A stretch of DNA of 64,000 nucleotides, taken from contig NZ_JAFCJZ010000015.1 in the NCBI RefSeq assembly GCF_018130765.1, positions 169,426-233,425 on the forward strand, given 5' to 3'. Under the pieces are notes generated by a model. It was not told where the DNA came from and made no database searches. It saw only the letters and a program-made list of their open reading frames with translations. Source of the stretch: Bradyrhizobium iriomotense. Lineage in GTDB: Bacteria > Pseudomonadota > Alphaproteobacteria > Rhizobiales > Xanthobacteraceae. A program made the position numbers and the translations under genes. Numbering within the stretch: the stretch's first letter is position 1; the number at the start of each line of letters is the position of its first letter. Shown piece by piece: positions 51,841 to 61,612 of the stretch.

Positions 51841-53024
51841 CCGACGCCGTCATCGTTTCCACCGCCCGCACCCCGATCGGCAAGGCCTATCGCGGCATGC
51901 TCAACGCCACCGAGGGCGCGACCCTGCTCGGCCACGCCATCGGCGAAGCGGTCGCCCGCGCCAAGGTCGACCCGAAGGAGATCGAGGACGTGGTGATGGG
52001 CGCAGCGCTCCAGCAGGGCGCGACCGGCGGCAACATCGCGCGCAAGGCGCTGCTCCGCGCAGGTCTCCCGGTCACCGTCGCCGGCACCACCATCGACCGG
52101 CAATGCGCCTCGGGCCTGCAGGCAATCGCGCTCGCCGCGCGCTCGGTGATCTTCGACGGTGTCGAGATCGCGGTCGGCGGCGGCGGCGAGTCGATCTCGC
52201 TCGTGCAGAACGACAAGATGAACGGCTTCCACGCCCAGGATCCGGCGCTGCTCAAGATCAAGGGCGAGGTCTATATGCCCATGATCGACACCGCCGAAAT
52301 CGTCGCCAAGCGCTACGGCATCTCGCGCGAGAAGCAGGACGAATATTCGCTGGAGAGCCAGCGCCGGACCGCCGCCGCCCAGCAGGGCGGCAAGTTCAAG
52401 GACGAGATCGCGCCGATCACGACGCAGATGGCGGTCACCGACAAGGCGACCGGCACTGTCTCGATGAAGGAAGTCACGCTGTCGCAGGACGAGGGCCCGC
52501 GCCCCGAGACCACCGCTGAAGGCCTCGCCGGCCTCAAGCCCGTGCGCGGCGACGGCTTCACCGTCACCGCCGGCAATGCCAGCCAGCTCTCCGACGGCGC
52601 CAGCGCGTCGGTGATCATGAGCGACAAGGAAGCCGCCAAGCGCGGCCTCAAGCCGCTCGGTATCTTCCGCGGCTTCGTCTCGGCCGGCTGCGAGCCCGAC
52701 GAGATGGGCATCGGCCCGGTCTTTGCCGTGCCGCGCCTCCTGAAGCGCCACGGCCTCACCGTCGACGACATCGGCCTCTGGGAGCTGAACGAAGCCTTCG
52801 CCGTGCAGGTGCTCTATTGCCGCGACAAGCTCGGCATCGATCCCGAGAAGATCAACGTCGACGGCGGCGCGATCGCGGTCGGCCATCCCTATGGCATGTC
52901 GGGCGCGCGCCTCACCGGCCACGCTTTGATCGAGGGCCGACGCCGCAAGGCGAAGTATGCGGTCGTCACCATGTGCGTCGGCGGCGGCATGGGCGCGGCG
53001 GGACTTTTTGAGGTGTTGCAGTAG
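51837..53024 (+). CDS. pimB: Acetyl-CoA acyltransferase (thiolase)
   Basis: This 395-residue thiolase shows nucleophile Cys90 in TIDRQCASGLQAIALAA, NEAFAVQVL, His350 in AVGHPYGMSGARLTGHAL and Cys380 in TMCVGGGMGAAGLFE, the full catalytic set. The start is TTG at 51837 with AGGAGG six bases upstream, overlapping the pimA stop (TTGA). It cleaves the 3-oxoacyl-CoA formed by PimF, releasing acetyl-CoA. Confidence 0.92.
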   Translation: MTDAVIVSTARTPIGKAYRGMLNATEGATLLGHAIGEAVARAKVDPKEIEDVVMGAALQQGATGGNIARKALLRAGLPVTVAGTTIDRQCASGLQAIALAARSVIFDGVEIAVGGGGESISLVQNDKMNGFHAQDPALLKIKGEVYMPMIDTAEIVAKRYGISREKQDEYSLESQRRTAAAQQGGKFKDEIAPITTQMAVTDKATGTVSMKEVTLSQDEGPRPETTAEGLAGLKPVRGDGFTVTAGNASQLSDGASASVIMSDKEAAKRGLKPLGIFRGFVSAGCEPDEMGIGPVFAVPRLLKRHGLTVDDIGLWELNEAFAVQVLYCRDKLGIDPEKINVDGGAIAVGHPYGMSGARLTGHALIEGRRRKAKYAVVTMCVGGGMGAAGLFEVLQ

Positions 53025-53029
53025 TTGGT

Positions 53030-53149
53030 GTCGTCCCGGCGAAGGCCGGGACCCATACGCCGCAGCAGGCGTATGGAACGCAAATGGTAATGGCCTTCGC
53101 AAACCAACGAAGGCCGGTAGTTATGGGTCCCGGCCTTCGCCGGGACGAC
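53030..53149. repeat. Palindromic intergenic repeat, family E, in the pimB-pimC gap
   Basis: GTCGTCCCGGCGAAGGCCGG is matched by its complement ending GGCCTTCGCCGGGACGAC, with CCATACGCC ... GGCGTATGG inside the first half. It begins 6 bases after the pimB stop and ends 25 bases before the pimC start. Confidence 0.8.
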
Positions 53150-53174
53150 GATAAGAAGCTCACAGGAGGATCCG

Positions 53175-54365
53175 ATGGATCTCGCATTCACGAAAGAAGA
53201 GCAGGCGTTTCGCGAGGAAGTGCGGTCGTTCTTCCGCGACAACGTGCCGCCGGATACGCGGCGCAAGCTGGTCGAGGGCCGCCATCTCACCAAGGACGAG
53301 ATGGTGACGTGGTGGCGCATCCTCAACAAGAAGGGCTGGGGCGTCAGCCACTGGCCGACGCAGTATGGCGGCACGGGGTGGACCTCGGTGCAGCACTACA
53401 TCTTCAACGAGGAGCTGCAGTCCTATCCGGCGCCGCAGCCGCTCGCCTTTGGCGTCAGCATGGTCGGCCCGGTCATCTACACCTTCGGTAACGAGGAGCA
53501 GAAGAAGCAGTACCTGCCGCGCATCGCCAATGTCGACGACTGGTGGTGCCAGGGCTTTTCGGAGCCAGGCTCGGGATCTGACCTTGCCTCGCTGAAGACG
53601 AAAGCCGAGCGCCGTGGCGACAAGTGGATCATCAACGGCCAGAAGACCTGGACCACGCTGGCCCAGCACGCCGACATGATCTTCTGCCTCTGCCGCACCG
53701 ACAACAATGCCAAGAAGCAGATGGGCATCTCCTTCATCGTGTTCTCGATGAAGTCGAAGGGCGTCACCGTGCGCCCGATCCAGACCATCGACGGCGGCCA
53801 TGAGGTCAACGAGGTCTTCTTCGACGACGTCGAAGTTCCCTACGAGAACCTGATCGGCGAGGAGAACAAGGGCTGGGATTACGCAAAATTCCTGCTCGGC
53901 AACGAGCGCACCGGCATCGCCCGGGTCGGCGTCTCCAAGGAGCGGCTGCGCCGTATCAGGGATCTCGCCGGCAAGGTCGAGTCCGCCGGCAAGCCGATCA
54001 TCCAGGATGCCGCCTTCCGCGAGAAGCTGGCGGCCTGCGAGATCGAGCTGAAGGCGCTCGAGCTGACCCAGCTCCGCGTCGTCGCCGATGAAGGCAAGCA
54101 CGGCAAGGGCAAGCCCAATCCGGCGTCCTCGGTTCTCAAGATCAAGGGCTCCGAGATCCAGCAGACCACCACCGAGCTTTTGATGGAAGTGATCGGCCCC
54201 TTCGCCGCGCCTTATGACGTGCACGGCGACGACGGCTCGAACGAAGCCATGGACTGGACCGCCCAGATCGCGCCGAGCTACTTCAACAACCGCAAGGTCT
54301 CGATCTACGGCGGCTCCAACGAGATCCAGCGCAACATCATCGCCAAGGCGGTGCTGGGGCTGTGA
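53175..54365 (+). CDS. pimC: Acyl-CoA dehydrogenase, large subunit (PimC type)
   Basis: This 396-residue flavoprotein starts MDLAFTKEEQAFREEVRSFF, after CAGGAGG. Acyl-CoA dehydrogenase features include WCQGFSEPGSGSDLASLKTK, WIINGQKTWTTLAQHADMIF, NERTGIARVGVSKERLRRIR and the C-terminal VSIYGGSNEIQRNIIAKAVL. Together with PimD it would make the 2,3-enoyl-CoA of the substrate and pass electrons to ETF. Confidence 0.92.
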   Translation: MDLAFTKEEQAFREEVRSFFRDNVPPDTRRKLVEGRHLTKDEMVTWWRILNKKGWGVSHWPTQYGGTGWTSVQHYIFNEELQSYPAPQPLAFGVSMVGPVIYTFGNEEQKKQYLPRIANVDDWWCQGFSEPGSGSDLASLKTKAERRGDKWIINGQKTWTTLAQHADMIFCLCRTDNNAKKQMGISFIVFSMKSKGVTVRPIQTIDGGHEVNEVFFDDVEVPYENLIGEENKGWDYAKFLLGNERTGIARVGVSKERLRRIRDLAGKVESAGKPIIQDAAFREKLAACEIELKALELTQLRVVADEGKHGKGKPNPASSVLKIKGSEIQQTTTELLMEVIGPFAAPYDVHGDDGSNEAMDWTAQIAPSYFNNRKVSIYGGSNEIQRNIIAKAVLGL

Positions 54366-54408
54366 TGTCTCCCTCTCCGCGGAGGCGGGGAGGGCAATTT
54401 TTTCCACC

Positions 54409-54513
54409 GTCATTCCGGGGCGCGACGAAGTCGCGAGCCCGGAATCCATCGGGCCGCACATGCTGAGGTGAAATGGATTCCGGGCCTGTCCCTTCGGGCC
54501 ATCCCGGAATGAC
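54409..54513. repeat. Palindromic intergenic repeat, family A, in the pimC-pimD gap
   Basis: GTCATTCCGGGGCGCGACGA at the left and GGGCCATCCCGGAATGAC at the right, with GGAATCCAT and ATGGATTCC inside. It fills most of the 181-base gap. Confidence 0.8.
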
Positions 54514-54546
54514 GAAGTCAGATGATCCGGGTACGAGGAAACAGAA

Positions 54547-55689
54547 ATGGATTTTGACCTGAACGAGGAGCAGCGGCTTCTCAAGGAAAGCATCGACGGC
54601 CTGCTGACCGATTCCTACGATTTCGAGCAGCGCAAGAAGTACATGAAGGAGAAGGGCGGCTGGAGCCAGGCCGTCTGGGGCAAGCTCGCCGAGCAGGGCC
54701 TGCTCGGCCTGCCCTTCAGCGAGGCCGATGGCGGCTTCGGCGGCGGCGGTGTCGAGACCATGATCGTGATGGAAGCGCTCGGCAAGGCGCTGGTGCTGGA
54801 GCCGTATCTGGCAACCGTCGTGATCGGCGGCGGTTTCCTCCGCCATGCCGGCAGCGACGCGCAGAAGGCCGCGCACGTGCCGGGGATCATCGACGGCAGC
54901 AAGACGCTGGCCTTTGCCCAGCTCGAGAAGAACTCGCGCTATGATCTCTTCGACGTCTCGACGACCGCGAAGAAGAAGGGCGACGGCTGGGTGATCGACG
55001 GCGAGAAGTTCGTCGTGCTCAACGGCGAGAACGCGGACACGCTTGTTGTCACCGCGCGTACCAAGGGCGACCGCCGCGACAAGACCGGCATCGGCGTGTT
55101 CCTGGTCCCCGCCAATGCCAAGGGCGTCACGAAGAAGTCGTATCCGACCCAGGACGGCCTGCATGCCGCCGACATCACCCTGACCGGTGTCGAGGTCGGC
55201 GCGGATGCCGTGATCGGCAATCCCGAGGACTCTCTCGCGCTGATCGAGCGCGTGGTCGATGAGGCCCGCGTCGCACTCTGCGCCGAAGCAGTCGGCCTGA
55301 TGGACGAGTCGCTGAAGACCACCGTCGAGTACATCAAGACCCGAAAGCAGTTCGGCGTCGCGATCGGCTCGTTCCAGTCGCTCCAGCACCGCGCCTCCGA
55401 CATGTTCGTCGCGGCCGAGCAGGCGCGCTCGATGTCGATGTTCGCCACCATGGCGAACGACTTCGAGAACGCCAAGGAGCGCTCCAATGCGATCGCCGCG
55501 GCCAAGGTGCAGATCGGCAAGTCGCTGAAATTCGTCGGCCAGCAGTCGATCCAGCTCCACGGCGGCATCGGCATGACCATGGAGGCGAAGATCGGTCACT
55601 ATTTCAAGCGCCTCACCATGATCGAGAACACCTTTGGCGACACCGACTATCACCAGCGCCGCGTCGCGGATGCCGGCGGGTTGATCTAG
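54547..55689 (+). CDS. pimD: Acyl-CoA dehydrogenase, small subunit (PimD type)
   Basis: This 380-residue acyl-CoA dehydrogenase-like protein starts MDFDLNEEQRLLKESIDGLL at 54547, after GAGGAAACAG. It contains LPFSEADGGFGGGGVETMIV, RVALCAEAVGLMDESLKTTV, KQFGVAIGSFQSLQHRASDM and QSIQLHGGIGMTMEAKIGHY. The last two are the FAD-binding regions. Such diverged partners pair with a canonical subunit, here PimC. In R. palustris a pimE gene follows, as I recall; here the next gene is on the other strand. Confidence 0.9.
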   Translation: MDFDLNEEQRLLKESIDGLLTDSYDFEQRKKYMKEKGGWSQAVWGKLAEQGLLGLPFSEADGGFGGGGVETMIVMEALGKALVLEPYLATVVIGGGFLRHAGSDAQKAAHVPGIIDGSKTLAFAQLEKNSRYDLFDVSTTAKKKGDGWVIDGEKFVVLNGENADTLVVTARTKGDRRDKTGIGVFLVPANAKGVTKKSYPTQDGLHAADITLTGVEVGADAVIGNPEDSLALIERVVDEARVALCAEAVGLMDESLKTTVEYIKTRKQFGVAIGSFQSLQHRASDMFVAAEQARSMSMFATMANDFENAKERSNAIAAAKVQIGKSLKFVGQQSIQLHGGIGMTMEAKIGHYFKRLTMIENTFGDTDYHQRRVADAGGLI

Positions 55690-55739
55690 CGCGCGACGAG
55701 GTGGTGAGGCTTGATCGCTGCAACGATGGAGGTGCGCTC

Positions 55740-55857
55740 CCTCTCCCGCTTGCGGGAGAGGGTCGGGGAGAGGGTGCTTCCGCAATGGGACAATCCCCAA
55801 GAGGAGAAAGCCCTCACCCGGCGCTTCGCGCCGACCTCTCCCGCAAGCGGGAGAGGT
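55740..55857. repeat. Palindromic intergenic repeat, family B2
   Basis: CCCTCTCCCGCTTGCGGGAG and the complement ending CCCGCAAGCGGGAGAGG form the outer hairpin. GCGCTTCGCGC is a small inner palindrome. With the terminator at 55951 it occupies the 321-base gap between convergent pimD and the TRAP receptor gene; nothing else is seen there. Confidence 0.8.
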
Positions 55858-55950
55858 GAAGGAGCCGCGGCGGTCGATTCGACCTAAGCCATTCCGAGCT
55901 AGCCGCACGGACGATCGTCATCCCCCGCGAATGCGGAAAGACCAAAGCAA

Positions 55951-55976
55951 AAGCCCCGGAGACATCTCCGGGGCTT
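55951..55976 (-). terminator. Rho-independent terminator, probably bidirectional
   Basis: AAGCCCCGGAGA (55951-55962) and TCTCCGGGGCTT (55965-55976) are perfect complements with a tiny loop. On the minus strand TTTTGCTTT follows. It lies 35 bases past the stop at 56011 and could also stop transcription from pimD. Confidence 0.85.
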
Positions 55977-56010
55977 TCGTCGTTCCTGACATCGTTCGCC
56001 GTCCGACGCC

Positions 56011-57102
56011 TCACGTCCGCGTGCGCATCCGCATCATGAAGCTGTCGTAGCTGAGCTCCGCGACCTGCATCCAGGCCAGCGATTCGTTCCGGAATGCCGA
56101 CAGGCTGGTGTACAGTTTGTTGAAGTGCGGGTTGGTCTTGCTGAGATCGGCGTAGATCTCGTTCGCGGCATTGTAGCAGGCCTCGAGCACCTCCTGCGGG
56201 AACGGCTTGAGGATCGCGCCGGCCACCAGCAGGCGCTTCAGCGCGGGCGGGTTGACGTAGTCGTATTTGCCGGTGACCCAGGTGAAGGTGTCGCGCGAGG
56301 CCATCTCGATCGCGGCCTGGTAGTGCTTGGGCAGCGCGTTCCACTTGTCGAGATTGAAGATGTTGTGGCCCTGGCCGGTGCCTTCCCACCAGCCCGGATA
56401 ATAGTAGAACTTCGCCACCTTCACGAAGCCGAGCTTCTCGTCGTCATAGGGGCCGACCCATTCGGCCGCGTCGATCGTGCCCTTCTCCAGCGCCGGATAG
56501 ATGTCGCCGCCCGCGATCTGCTGCGGCACGCCGCCGACCTTGGCGATGATCGAGCCGGCGAAGCCGCCGATGCGGAATTTCAATCCCTTGAAATCCTCCA
56601 TCGACTTGATCTCCTTCCGGAACCAGCCGCCCATCTGGGCGCCGGTCGAGCCGGTCGGCATGCCGATCGCGTTGTATTCCTTCAGGAGGTCGTTGAGCAT
56701 CTCCTGTCCGCCGCCGAACAGCAGCCAGGAAATATGGGCGCGCGTGTTCAGGCCGAACGGCAGCGATGTGCCGAAGGTGAAGGCGGGGTTCTTGCCCCAG
56801 TAGTAGTAGAGCGCGGTGTTGCCCATCTCAACGGTGCCGTTCGACACAGCATCCAGCACCTGCAGGCCCGGGACGATCTCGCCGGATGCGAACGGCTGGA
56901 TCTGGAATTTGTTGTCGGTGACCTCGGCGACGCGCTTGCAGAAATATTCGCAGCCGCCATAGAGCGTATCGAGCGCCTTGGGCCAGCTCGCGGCGAGCCG
57001 CCATCTTGTCTCCGGCGAAGATTGCGCGATCGCCGGCGCGGCAATCGCTGTGCTTGCCGCCAGCCCGGCACCTGTCACTTTCAGGAATTCACGACGTTTC
57101 AT
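56011..57102 (-). CDS. TakP-like TRAP solute receptor, tandem copy 1, Tat-exported
   Basis: This 363-residue protein starts at the ATG at 57102 with a twin-arginine signal (MKRREFLKVTGAGLAASTAI). TakP-type features: WRLAASWPKALDTLYGGCEY, FASGEIVPGLQVLDAVSNGT, YYYWGKNPAFTFGTSLPFGL, STGAQMGGWFRKEI and QQIAGGDIYPALEKGTIDAA. TakP of Rhodobacter sphaeroides binds 2-oxo acids as a dimer with Na+. No permease gene is adjacent. It is highly similar to the gene at 57587. Confidence 0.93.
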   Translation of the reverse strand: MKRREFLKVTGAGLAASTAIAAPAIAQSSPETRWRLAASWPKALDTLYGGCEYFCKRVAEVTDNKFQIQPFASGEIVPGLQVLDAVSNGTVEMGNTALYYYWGKNPAFTFGTSLPFGLNTRAHISWLLFGGGQEMLNDLLKEYNAIGMPTGSTGAQMGGWFRKEIKSMEDFKGLKFRIGGFAGSIIAKVGGVPQQIAGGDIYPALEKGTIDAAEWVGPYDDEKLGFVKVAKFYYYPGWWEGTGQGHNIFNLDKWNALPKHYQAAIEMASRDTFTWVTGKYDYVNPPALKRLLVAGAILKPFPQEVLEACYNAANEIYADLSKTNPHFNKLYTSLSAFRNESLAWMQVAELSYDSFMMRMRTRT

Positions 57103-57336
57103 GCCTATCCCTCCGTTGCGCCGATGTCCTCGACTAAGGGAACGATCTTGCTGTCGTCTTGACTTCGCCGATAACCGACGTGGTGTTATGACGATTGTTT
57201 TTGGCGTTTCCGAAGGCCCTTCAGGGCTCTTTGTGGATCCCGCGCATCGCGGTTCCGGCGTGAAGATGACCGGTCGCCTCGCGATAATCAAGCGCCGTCG
57301 GGACGCTCGCAGTTGCGAAGGCAGCGGCGCACTCGT
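57103..57336. other. Leader of TakP-like copy 1, homologous to the leader of copy 2
   Basis: This non-coding stretch matches 58676-58900 by eye: CCCTCCGTT, GAACGATCTT, GCGTTTCCGAAGGCCCT, GGCTCTT, and GCGATAATCAAG followed by GCAGTTGCGAA/GCAATTGCGAA occur in the same order in both. The promoters presumably lie here. With the repeat and terminator it makes up the 484-base gap to 57586. Confidence 0.65.
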
Positions 57337-57337
57337 T

Positions 57338-57493
57338 TTACCCTCTCCCCTTGTGGGAGAGGGTGGCTCGCCGCGAAGCGGCGAGACGGGTGAGGGGTTC
57401 TCTCCGCGAATTCAAATGAGAGTTGGCTTCGCGGAGAGATACCCCTCATCCGGCGCTTCGCGCCACCTTCTCCCACAAGAAGGGGAGAAGGGA
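57338..57493. repeat. Palindromic intergenic repeat, family B2/B3 mosaic
   Basis: TTTACCCTCTCCCCTTGTGG and the far arm ending TCTCCCACAAGAAGGGGAGA pair. Inside are GGTGAGGGGTTCTCTCCGCG and CGCGGAGAGATACCCCTCAT. It lies between the two TakP-like genes. Confidence 0.75.
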
Positions 57494-57521
57494 AGAACGA
57501 CATCACCGTGCCAAAACAAGA

Positions 57522-57553
57522 AAGCCCCGGAGATGCTGCCATCTCCGGGGCTT
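57522..57553 (-). terminator. Rho-independent terminator after TakP-like copy 2
   Basis: A perfect 13-bp stem (AAGCCCCGGAGAT at 57522-57534, ATCTCCGGGGCTT at 57541-57553) with a 6-base loop, 34 bases past the stop at 57587. The T-run on the minus strand is short (TTTCTTG). It is nearly the same stem as at 55951, so the duplication included the terminator. Confidence 0.85.
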
Positions 57554-57586
57554 CTCATTCTTTAGTCGTGTGAGCCGCTCAGCGCC

Positions 57587-58675
<1,089 letters not shown>

Positions 58676-58900
58676 GCACTTCCCTCCGTTATGCCGATGC
58701 TTCGACCTTAGGAGAACGATCTTTGGGGTCGTCTTGTCTTGGTCGAGATCGACGTTGTTTTGTTGAGACTTGTGAGGCGTTTCCGAAGGCCCTGACGGGC
58801 TCTTGTTATTGGAATTCCGATCATTGCGGTTCCGTCAGCAAGGATGACCGTTCGCCTTGCGATAATCAAGCCTCATGCCGTCCTCGCAATTGCGAACGCG
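58676..58900. other. Leader of TakP-like copy 2
   Basis: It is homologous to 57103-57336 with the same ordered blocks (see that entry), including GCGTTTCCGAAGGCCCT and GCGATAATCAAG. The rest of the 537-base gap to 59212 holds a family B1 repeat and no gene that I can support. Confidence 0.65.
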
Positions 58901-59023
58901 GGCCAGACGAAAGTCGGGGATTGGTGAACTGCTGCTTGATTGGGCAACAGCGGCGGCGCGCTTGCGGAGAGAAGTGAAGGCGCTCGTCGTTGGGACCGGA
59001 TTCACTGTCGTCAACGGAGGTAC

Positions 59024-59175
59024 GTTCCCTCCCCCCTTGCGGGGGAGGGCTAGGGAGAGGGGTAGCCCAGCAAAAGGTGCCGATTGTTCAGGATACACAG
59101 AGTGCGATGTGCGACGGATAGAATCCCCGTGCGGCACCCCTCTCCCTGACCCTCCCCCGCAAGGGGGGAGGGAAC
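59024..59175. repeat. Palindromic intergenic repeat, family B1
   Basis: GTTCCCTCCCCCCTTGCGGG and CCCGCAAGGGGGGAGGGAAC form the ends. The left half, through GGGGTAGCCCAGCAAAAGGT, is nearly the same as the copy at 9566-9716. Confidence 0.8.
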
Positions 59176-59212
59176 GGAGAGAGCGTTGCCATCGGCCGAA
59201 GCCATCAGACTG

Positions 59213-60526
59213 CTACCCCTCCTTCGCGAACGCGGCCTCCATCGCCTTCCTTGTCCTGATCGTCTCGTTGTTCGCATCGAACTCGACGTCGCTCCAGCGT
59301 ACGATCTCGCCATGGGCGACGTCGTGCTTCAGCTTGAGGCGATGCGCGAGGCCGATCGGCAGGGCGCCTGCTTTCAGGCTCGCGGCGGCCGGCACCAGCT
59401 TGCCCCACACCGTGTAGCCGCCTTCGCCGTCGAGCATCTCGCCGGCGCGCAAGTTGCGTTTGGCCACGGCGGCGACGTCGCCGCGGAAGCCGAAAGCCTG
59501 GCCGGTCGGCTCGCCGCGCAGCGCGGCCGACAGGATCGAGATGTTCAGCTCGAGCCCGATCAGATGATAGGGCTTGTACATCGCCGCAAAGCGTCCGCTG
59601 GCATCGGTCTTCAGGCCATATTGCTTGAAGCAGTCGGCGGCGTAGTCGTTGGGCGCCTCCAGCACGACATAGACGCCCCAGCGCAGGTCGCGAAACACCG
59701 GCCGTCCGTCGCGCTCGAGCGAGGAGACGACTTCCACCACGCCGGACCGCTCCAGCACGCCGCCGCGCGAGCGCGGCCGCATGATGTGCGGCAGATCGTC
59801 CACGCCGCAGGGCGGAAACAATAGTCCCTCCGCGGGCACGTCGAGGCCGCAGGCGTTCGCAATCGCGGCCATCTCGATGGCCGATTTGGTGCCGTCGAGG
59901 AAGGAGTTGAACATCTGCGGGTTCATGCCGGCCGACTGCGCTTCGCCCGCGGTCAGCCCGTAATGTTGCCAGACGCCGTCCGGCGTCACGTCGTGATAGG
60001 CCGGCAGATACTTTGTGCCCTTGCCGGCGGCGACGACGCGAAAACCGGTGGCGCGGGCCCAGTCGACCATCTCCGCCGTCAACGCCGGCTGATCGCCATA
60101 GGCGAGCGAATAGACCACGCCCGCTTTCCGCGCTTCCTCGGCGAGCAGCGGGCCCGCCAGCACGTCGGCCTCGACATTGACCATCACGATATGCTTGCCG
60201 GCGGCGATCGCGGCGCGCGCATGGCGGATGCCGACGGCGGGATTGCCGGTCGCCTCCACCACCACGTCCATCGCTCCGCCGGCGATGGCGCGGGCGCCGT
60301 CGTCGGTGAAGACGGTGGCGGCAATCCGCTCGGCGCTCCAGCCCACGGTGCGGCACGCCTCGCGCGCGCGCTCGCGGTCGATGTCGACGATGATGGGCAC
60401 CTCGAGTCCCGGCGTATGCGGCACCTGTGCGAGGAACATCGAGCCGAATTTGCCCGCGCCGATCAGTGCGACGCGAACGGGTTTGCCGGCGGACGCGCGG
60501 GCTTGCAGGAGTCGGAAGAGGTTCAT
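59213..60526 (-). CDS. NAD(P)-dependent oxidoreductase with C-terminal SAF domain
   Basis: This 437-residue protein starts at 60526 (MNLFRLLQARASAGKPVRVA). It has a Rossmann fold VALIGAGKFGSMFLAQVPHT, then VVVEATGNPAVGIRHARAAI and AGKHIVMVNVEADVLAGPLL, of homoserine-dehydrogenase/Gfo-Idh-like type, with an SAF domain near residues 340-410 (RGDVAAVAKRNLRAGEMLDG). Homologs are often labelled SAF-domain or FlgA-like proteins. The reaction is unknown; a sugar-acid or hydroxy-acid oxidation is possible. It lies downstream of the dioxygenase gene on the same strand, with a repeat between. Confidence 0.82.
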   Translation of the reverse strand: MNLFRLLQARASAGKPVRVALIGAGKFGSMFLAQVPHTPGLEVPIIVDIDRERAREACRTVGWSAERIAATVFTDDGARAIAGGAMDVVVEATGNPAVGIRHARAAIAAGKHIVMVNVEADVLAGPLLAEEARKAGVVYSLAYGDQPALTAEMVDWARATGFRVVAAGKGTKYLPAYHDVTPDGVWQHYGLTAGEAQSAGMNPQMFNSFLDGTKSAIEMAAIANACGLDVPAEGLLFPPCGVDDLPHIMRPRSRGGVLERSGVVEVVSSLERDGRPVFRDLRWGVYVVLEAPNDYAADCFKQYGLKTDASGRFAAMYKPYHLIGLELNISILSAALRGEPTGQAFGFRGDVAAVAKRNLRAGEMLDGEGGYTVWGKLVPAAASLKAGALPIGLAHRLKLKHDVAHGEIVRWSDVEFDANNETIRTRKAMEAAFAKEG

Positions 60527-60557
60527 GGGGGATGTCCTGGTGCAACAATCAAAACTC

Positions 60558-60660
60558 GTCATTCCAGGGCGCGACGAAGTCGCGAGCCCGGAATCCATCG
60601 GGCCGCAGAGACTGCGGATAAATGGATTCCGGGTTCGCGCTTCGCGCGCCCCGGAATGAC
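60558..60660. repeat. Palindromic intergenic repeat, family A
   Basis: GTCATTCCAGGGCGCGACGA at the left pairs with the complement ending CGCGCCCCGGAATGAC at the right. It fills the gap between the dioxygenase stop (60664) and the oxidoreductase start. Confidence 0.8.
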
Positions 60661-60663
60661 AGG

Positions 60664-61464
60664 TTACTCCGCCGCTTGCCGTGGCGCGCGGGCAAGCCGC
60701 ACCAGCGCATCGTCATCCACCGTCTTGATCGGCGTGAAATCGCGATGTGCGATGTACTCCGGCCGCGTCGGGGTGCGGATGTAGTTCGAGACCGCGTTCA
60801 GCGTCAGGTACACGATCTTGCGCGGGTAGGGCGTGATGTTGCCGCTGGAGCCGTGCACGAGATTGCCATGGAACATCAGCATGCCGCCCGGCTTGCCTGT
60901 GGGCGCGACGATGCCGCCCTGCTTGACGAGGCGCGTCACGGTGTCCTCGTCCAGCGTCCACAGCGGATAGGAGGTGGTGGCAAGGTCATGCGAGGCTTCG
61001 AGATCGCCTGCGTTCTGGCTGCGCGGCACCAGCATCAGGGGGCCATTGATCGGCATCACCTCGTCGAGGAAGATCGCGATGTTCATCGCCCGCGGCTCCG
61101 GCATGCCGTCGTCGCGCTTCCAGGTGCCGTAATCCTGGTGCCACTGCCAGACGTCGCCGGTGAAGGCCGATTTCGCGTTGATCTTGAATTGGTGCATGTA
61201 GACATGCTCGCCGAACACCTGCTCGACCGGCTCGATCATGCGCGGATGCGCGCCCAGGATCCCGAACGCCTCGTTGTAGAGATGCGCGGCGAAGGCCGTG
61301 CGCGGCGCGCCGCTCTTCTCGCGCCAGACCTCGGGCCGGTCGGCGTCGTAGATGCCGACCGCCTCGCGCGCGAGCAGGTCGACCTCCTCCTGGCTGAACA
61401 GCTCGGGTAGGAACAGCCAGCCCTCGCGGTGGAAGAATTCCAATTGCTCCTGGGACAGTTTCAC
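60664..61464 (-). CDS. Phytanoyl-CoA dioxygenase (PhyH/EctD-like) family protein
   Basis: This 266-residue 2-oxoglutarate/Fe(II) oxygenase has the metal-binding HxD in WQWHQDYGTWKRDDGMPEPR (about 106-125) and the distal histidine in MFHGNLVHGSSGN near 210, with PYPRKIVYLTLNAVSN after it. The WHQDYGTW..DDGMP block resembles the EctD (ectoine hydroxylase) signature. No ectoine genes are nearby, so the substrate is open. It starts at 61464 and is framed by family A repeats on both sides. With the SAF oxidoreductase and the GntR regulator it may form a small pathway. Confidence 0.88.
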   Translation of the reverse strand: MKLSQEQLEFFHREGWLFLPELFSQEEVDLLAREAVGIYDADRPEVWREKSGAPRTAFAAHLYNEAFGILGAHPRMIEPVEQVFGEHVYMHQFKINAKSAFTGDVWQWHQDYGTWKRDDGMPEPRAMNIAIFLDEVMPINGPLMLVPRSQNAGDLEASHDLATTSYPLWTLDEDTVTRLVKQGGIVAPTGKPGGMLMFHGNLVHGSSGNITPYPRKIVYLTLNAVSNYIRTPTRPEYIAHRDFTPIKTVDDDALVRLARAPRQAAE

Positions 61465-61496
61465 GGGTCGTTTCCTCCTTGGTCTGTTTTGTTTTT

Positions 61497-61601
61497 GTCA
61501 TTCCGGGGCGCGACGAAGTCGCGAGCCCGGAATCCATTTCTCCGCAGTCTCTGCCGCCCGATGGATTCCGGGCTCGATGCTGCGCATCGCCCCGGAATGA
61601 C
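61497..61601. repeat. Palindromic intergenic repeat, family A
   Basis: GTCATTCCGGGGCGCGACGA pairs with the complement ending CATCGCCCCGGAATGAC. It lies between the GntR gene and the dioxygenase gene, both on the minus strand. Confidence 0.8.
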
Positions 61602-61612
61602 GGTGGCTGTGG

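Noticed and set aside
60527..60598. An upstream extension of the oxidoreductase gene starting MDSGLATSSRPG
   Set aside because: Those residues are a translation of the family A repeat; the same peptide would arise wherever the repeat occurs. The ATG at 60526 is preferred.
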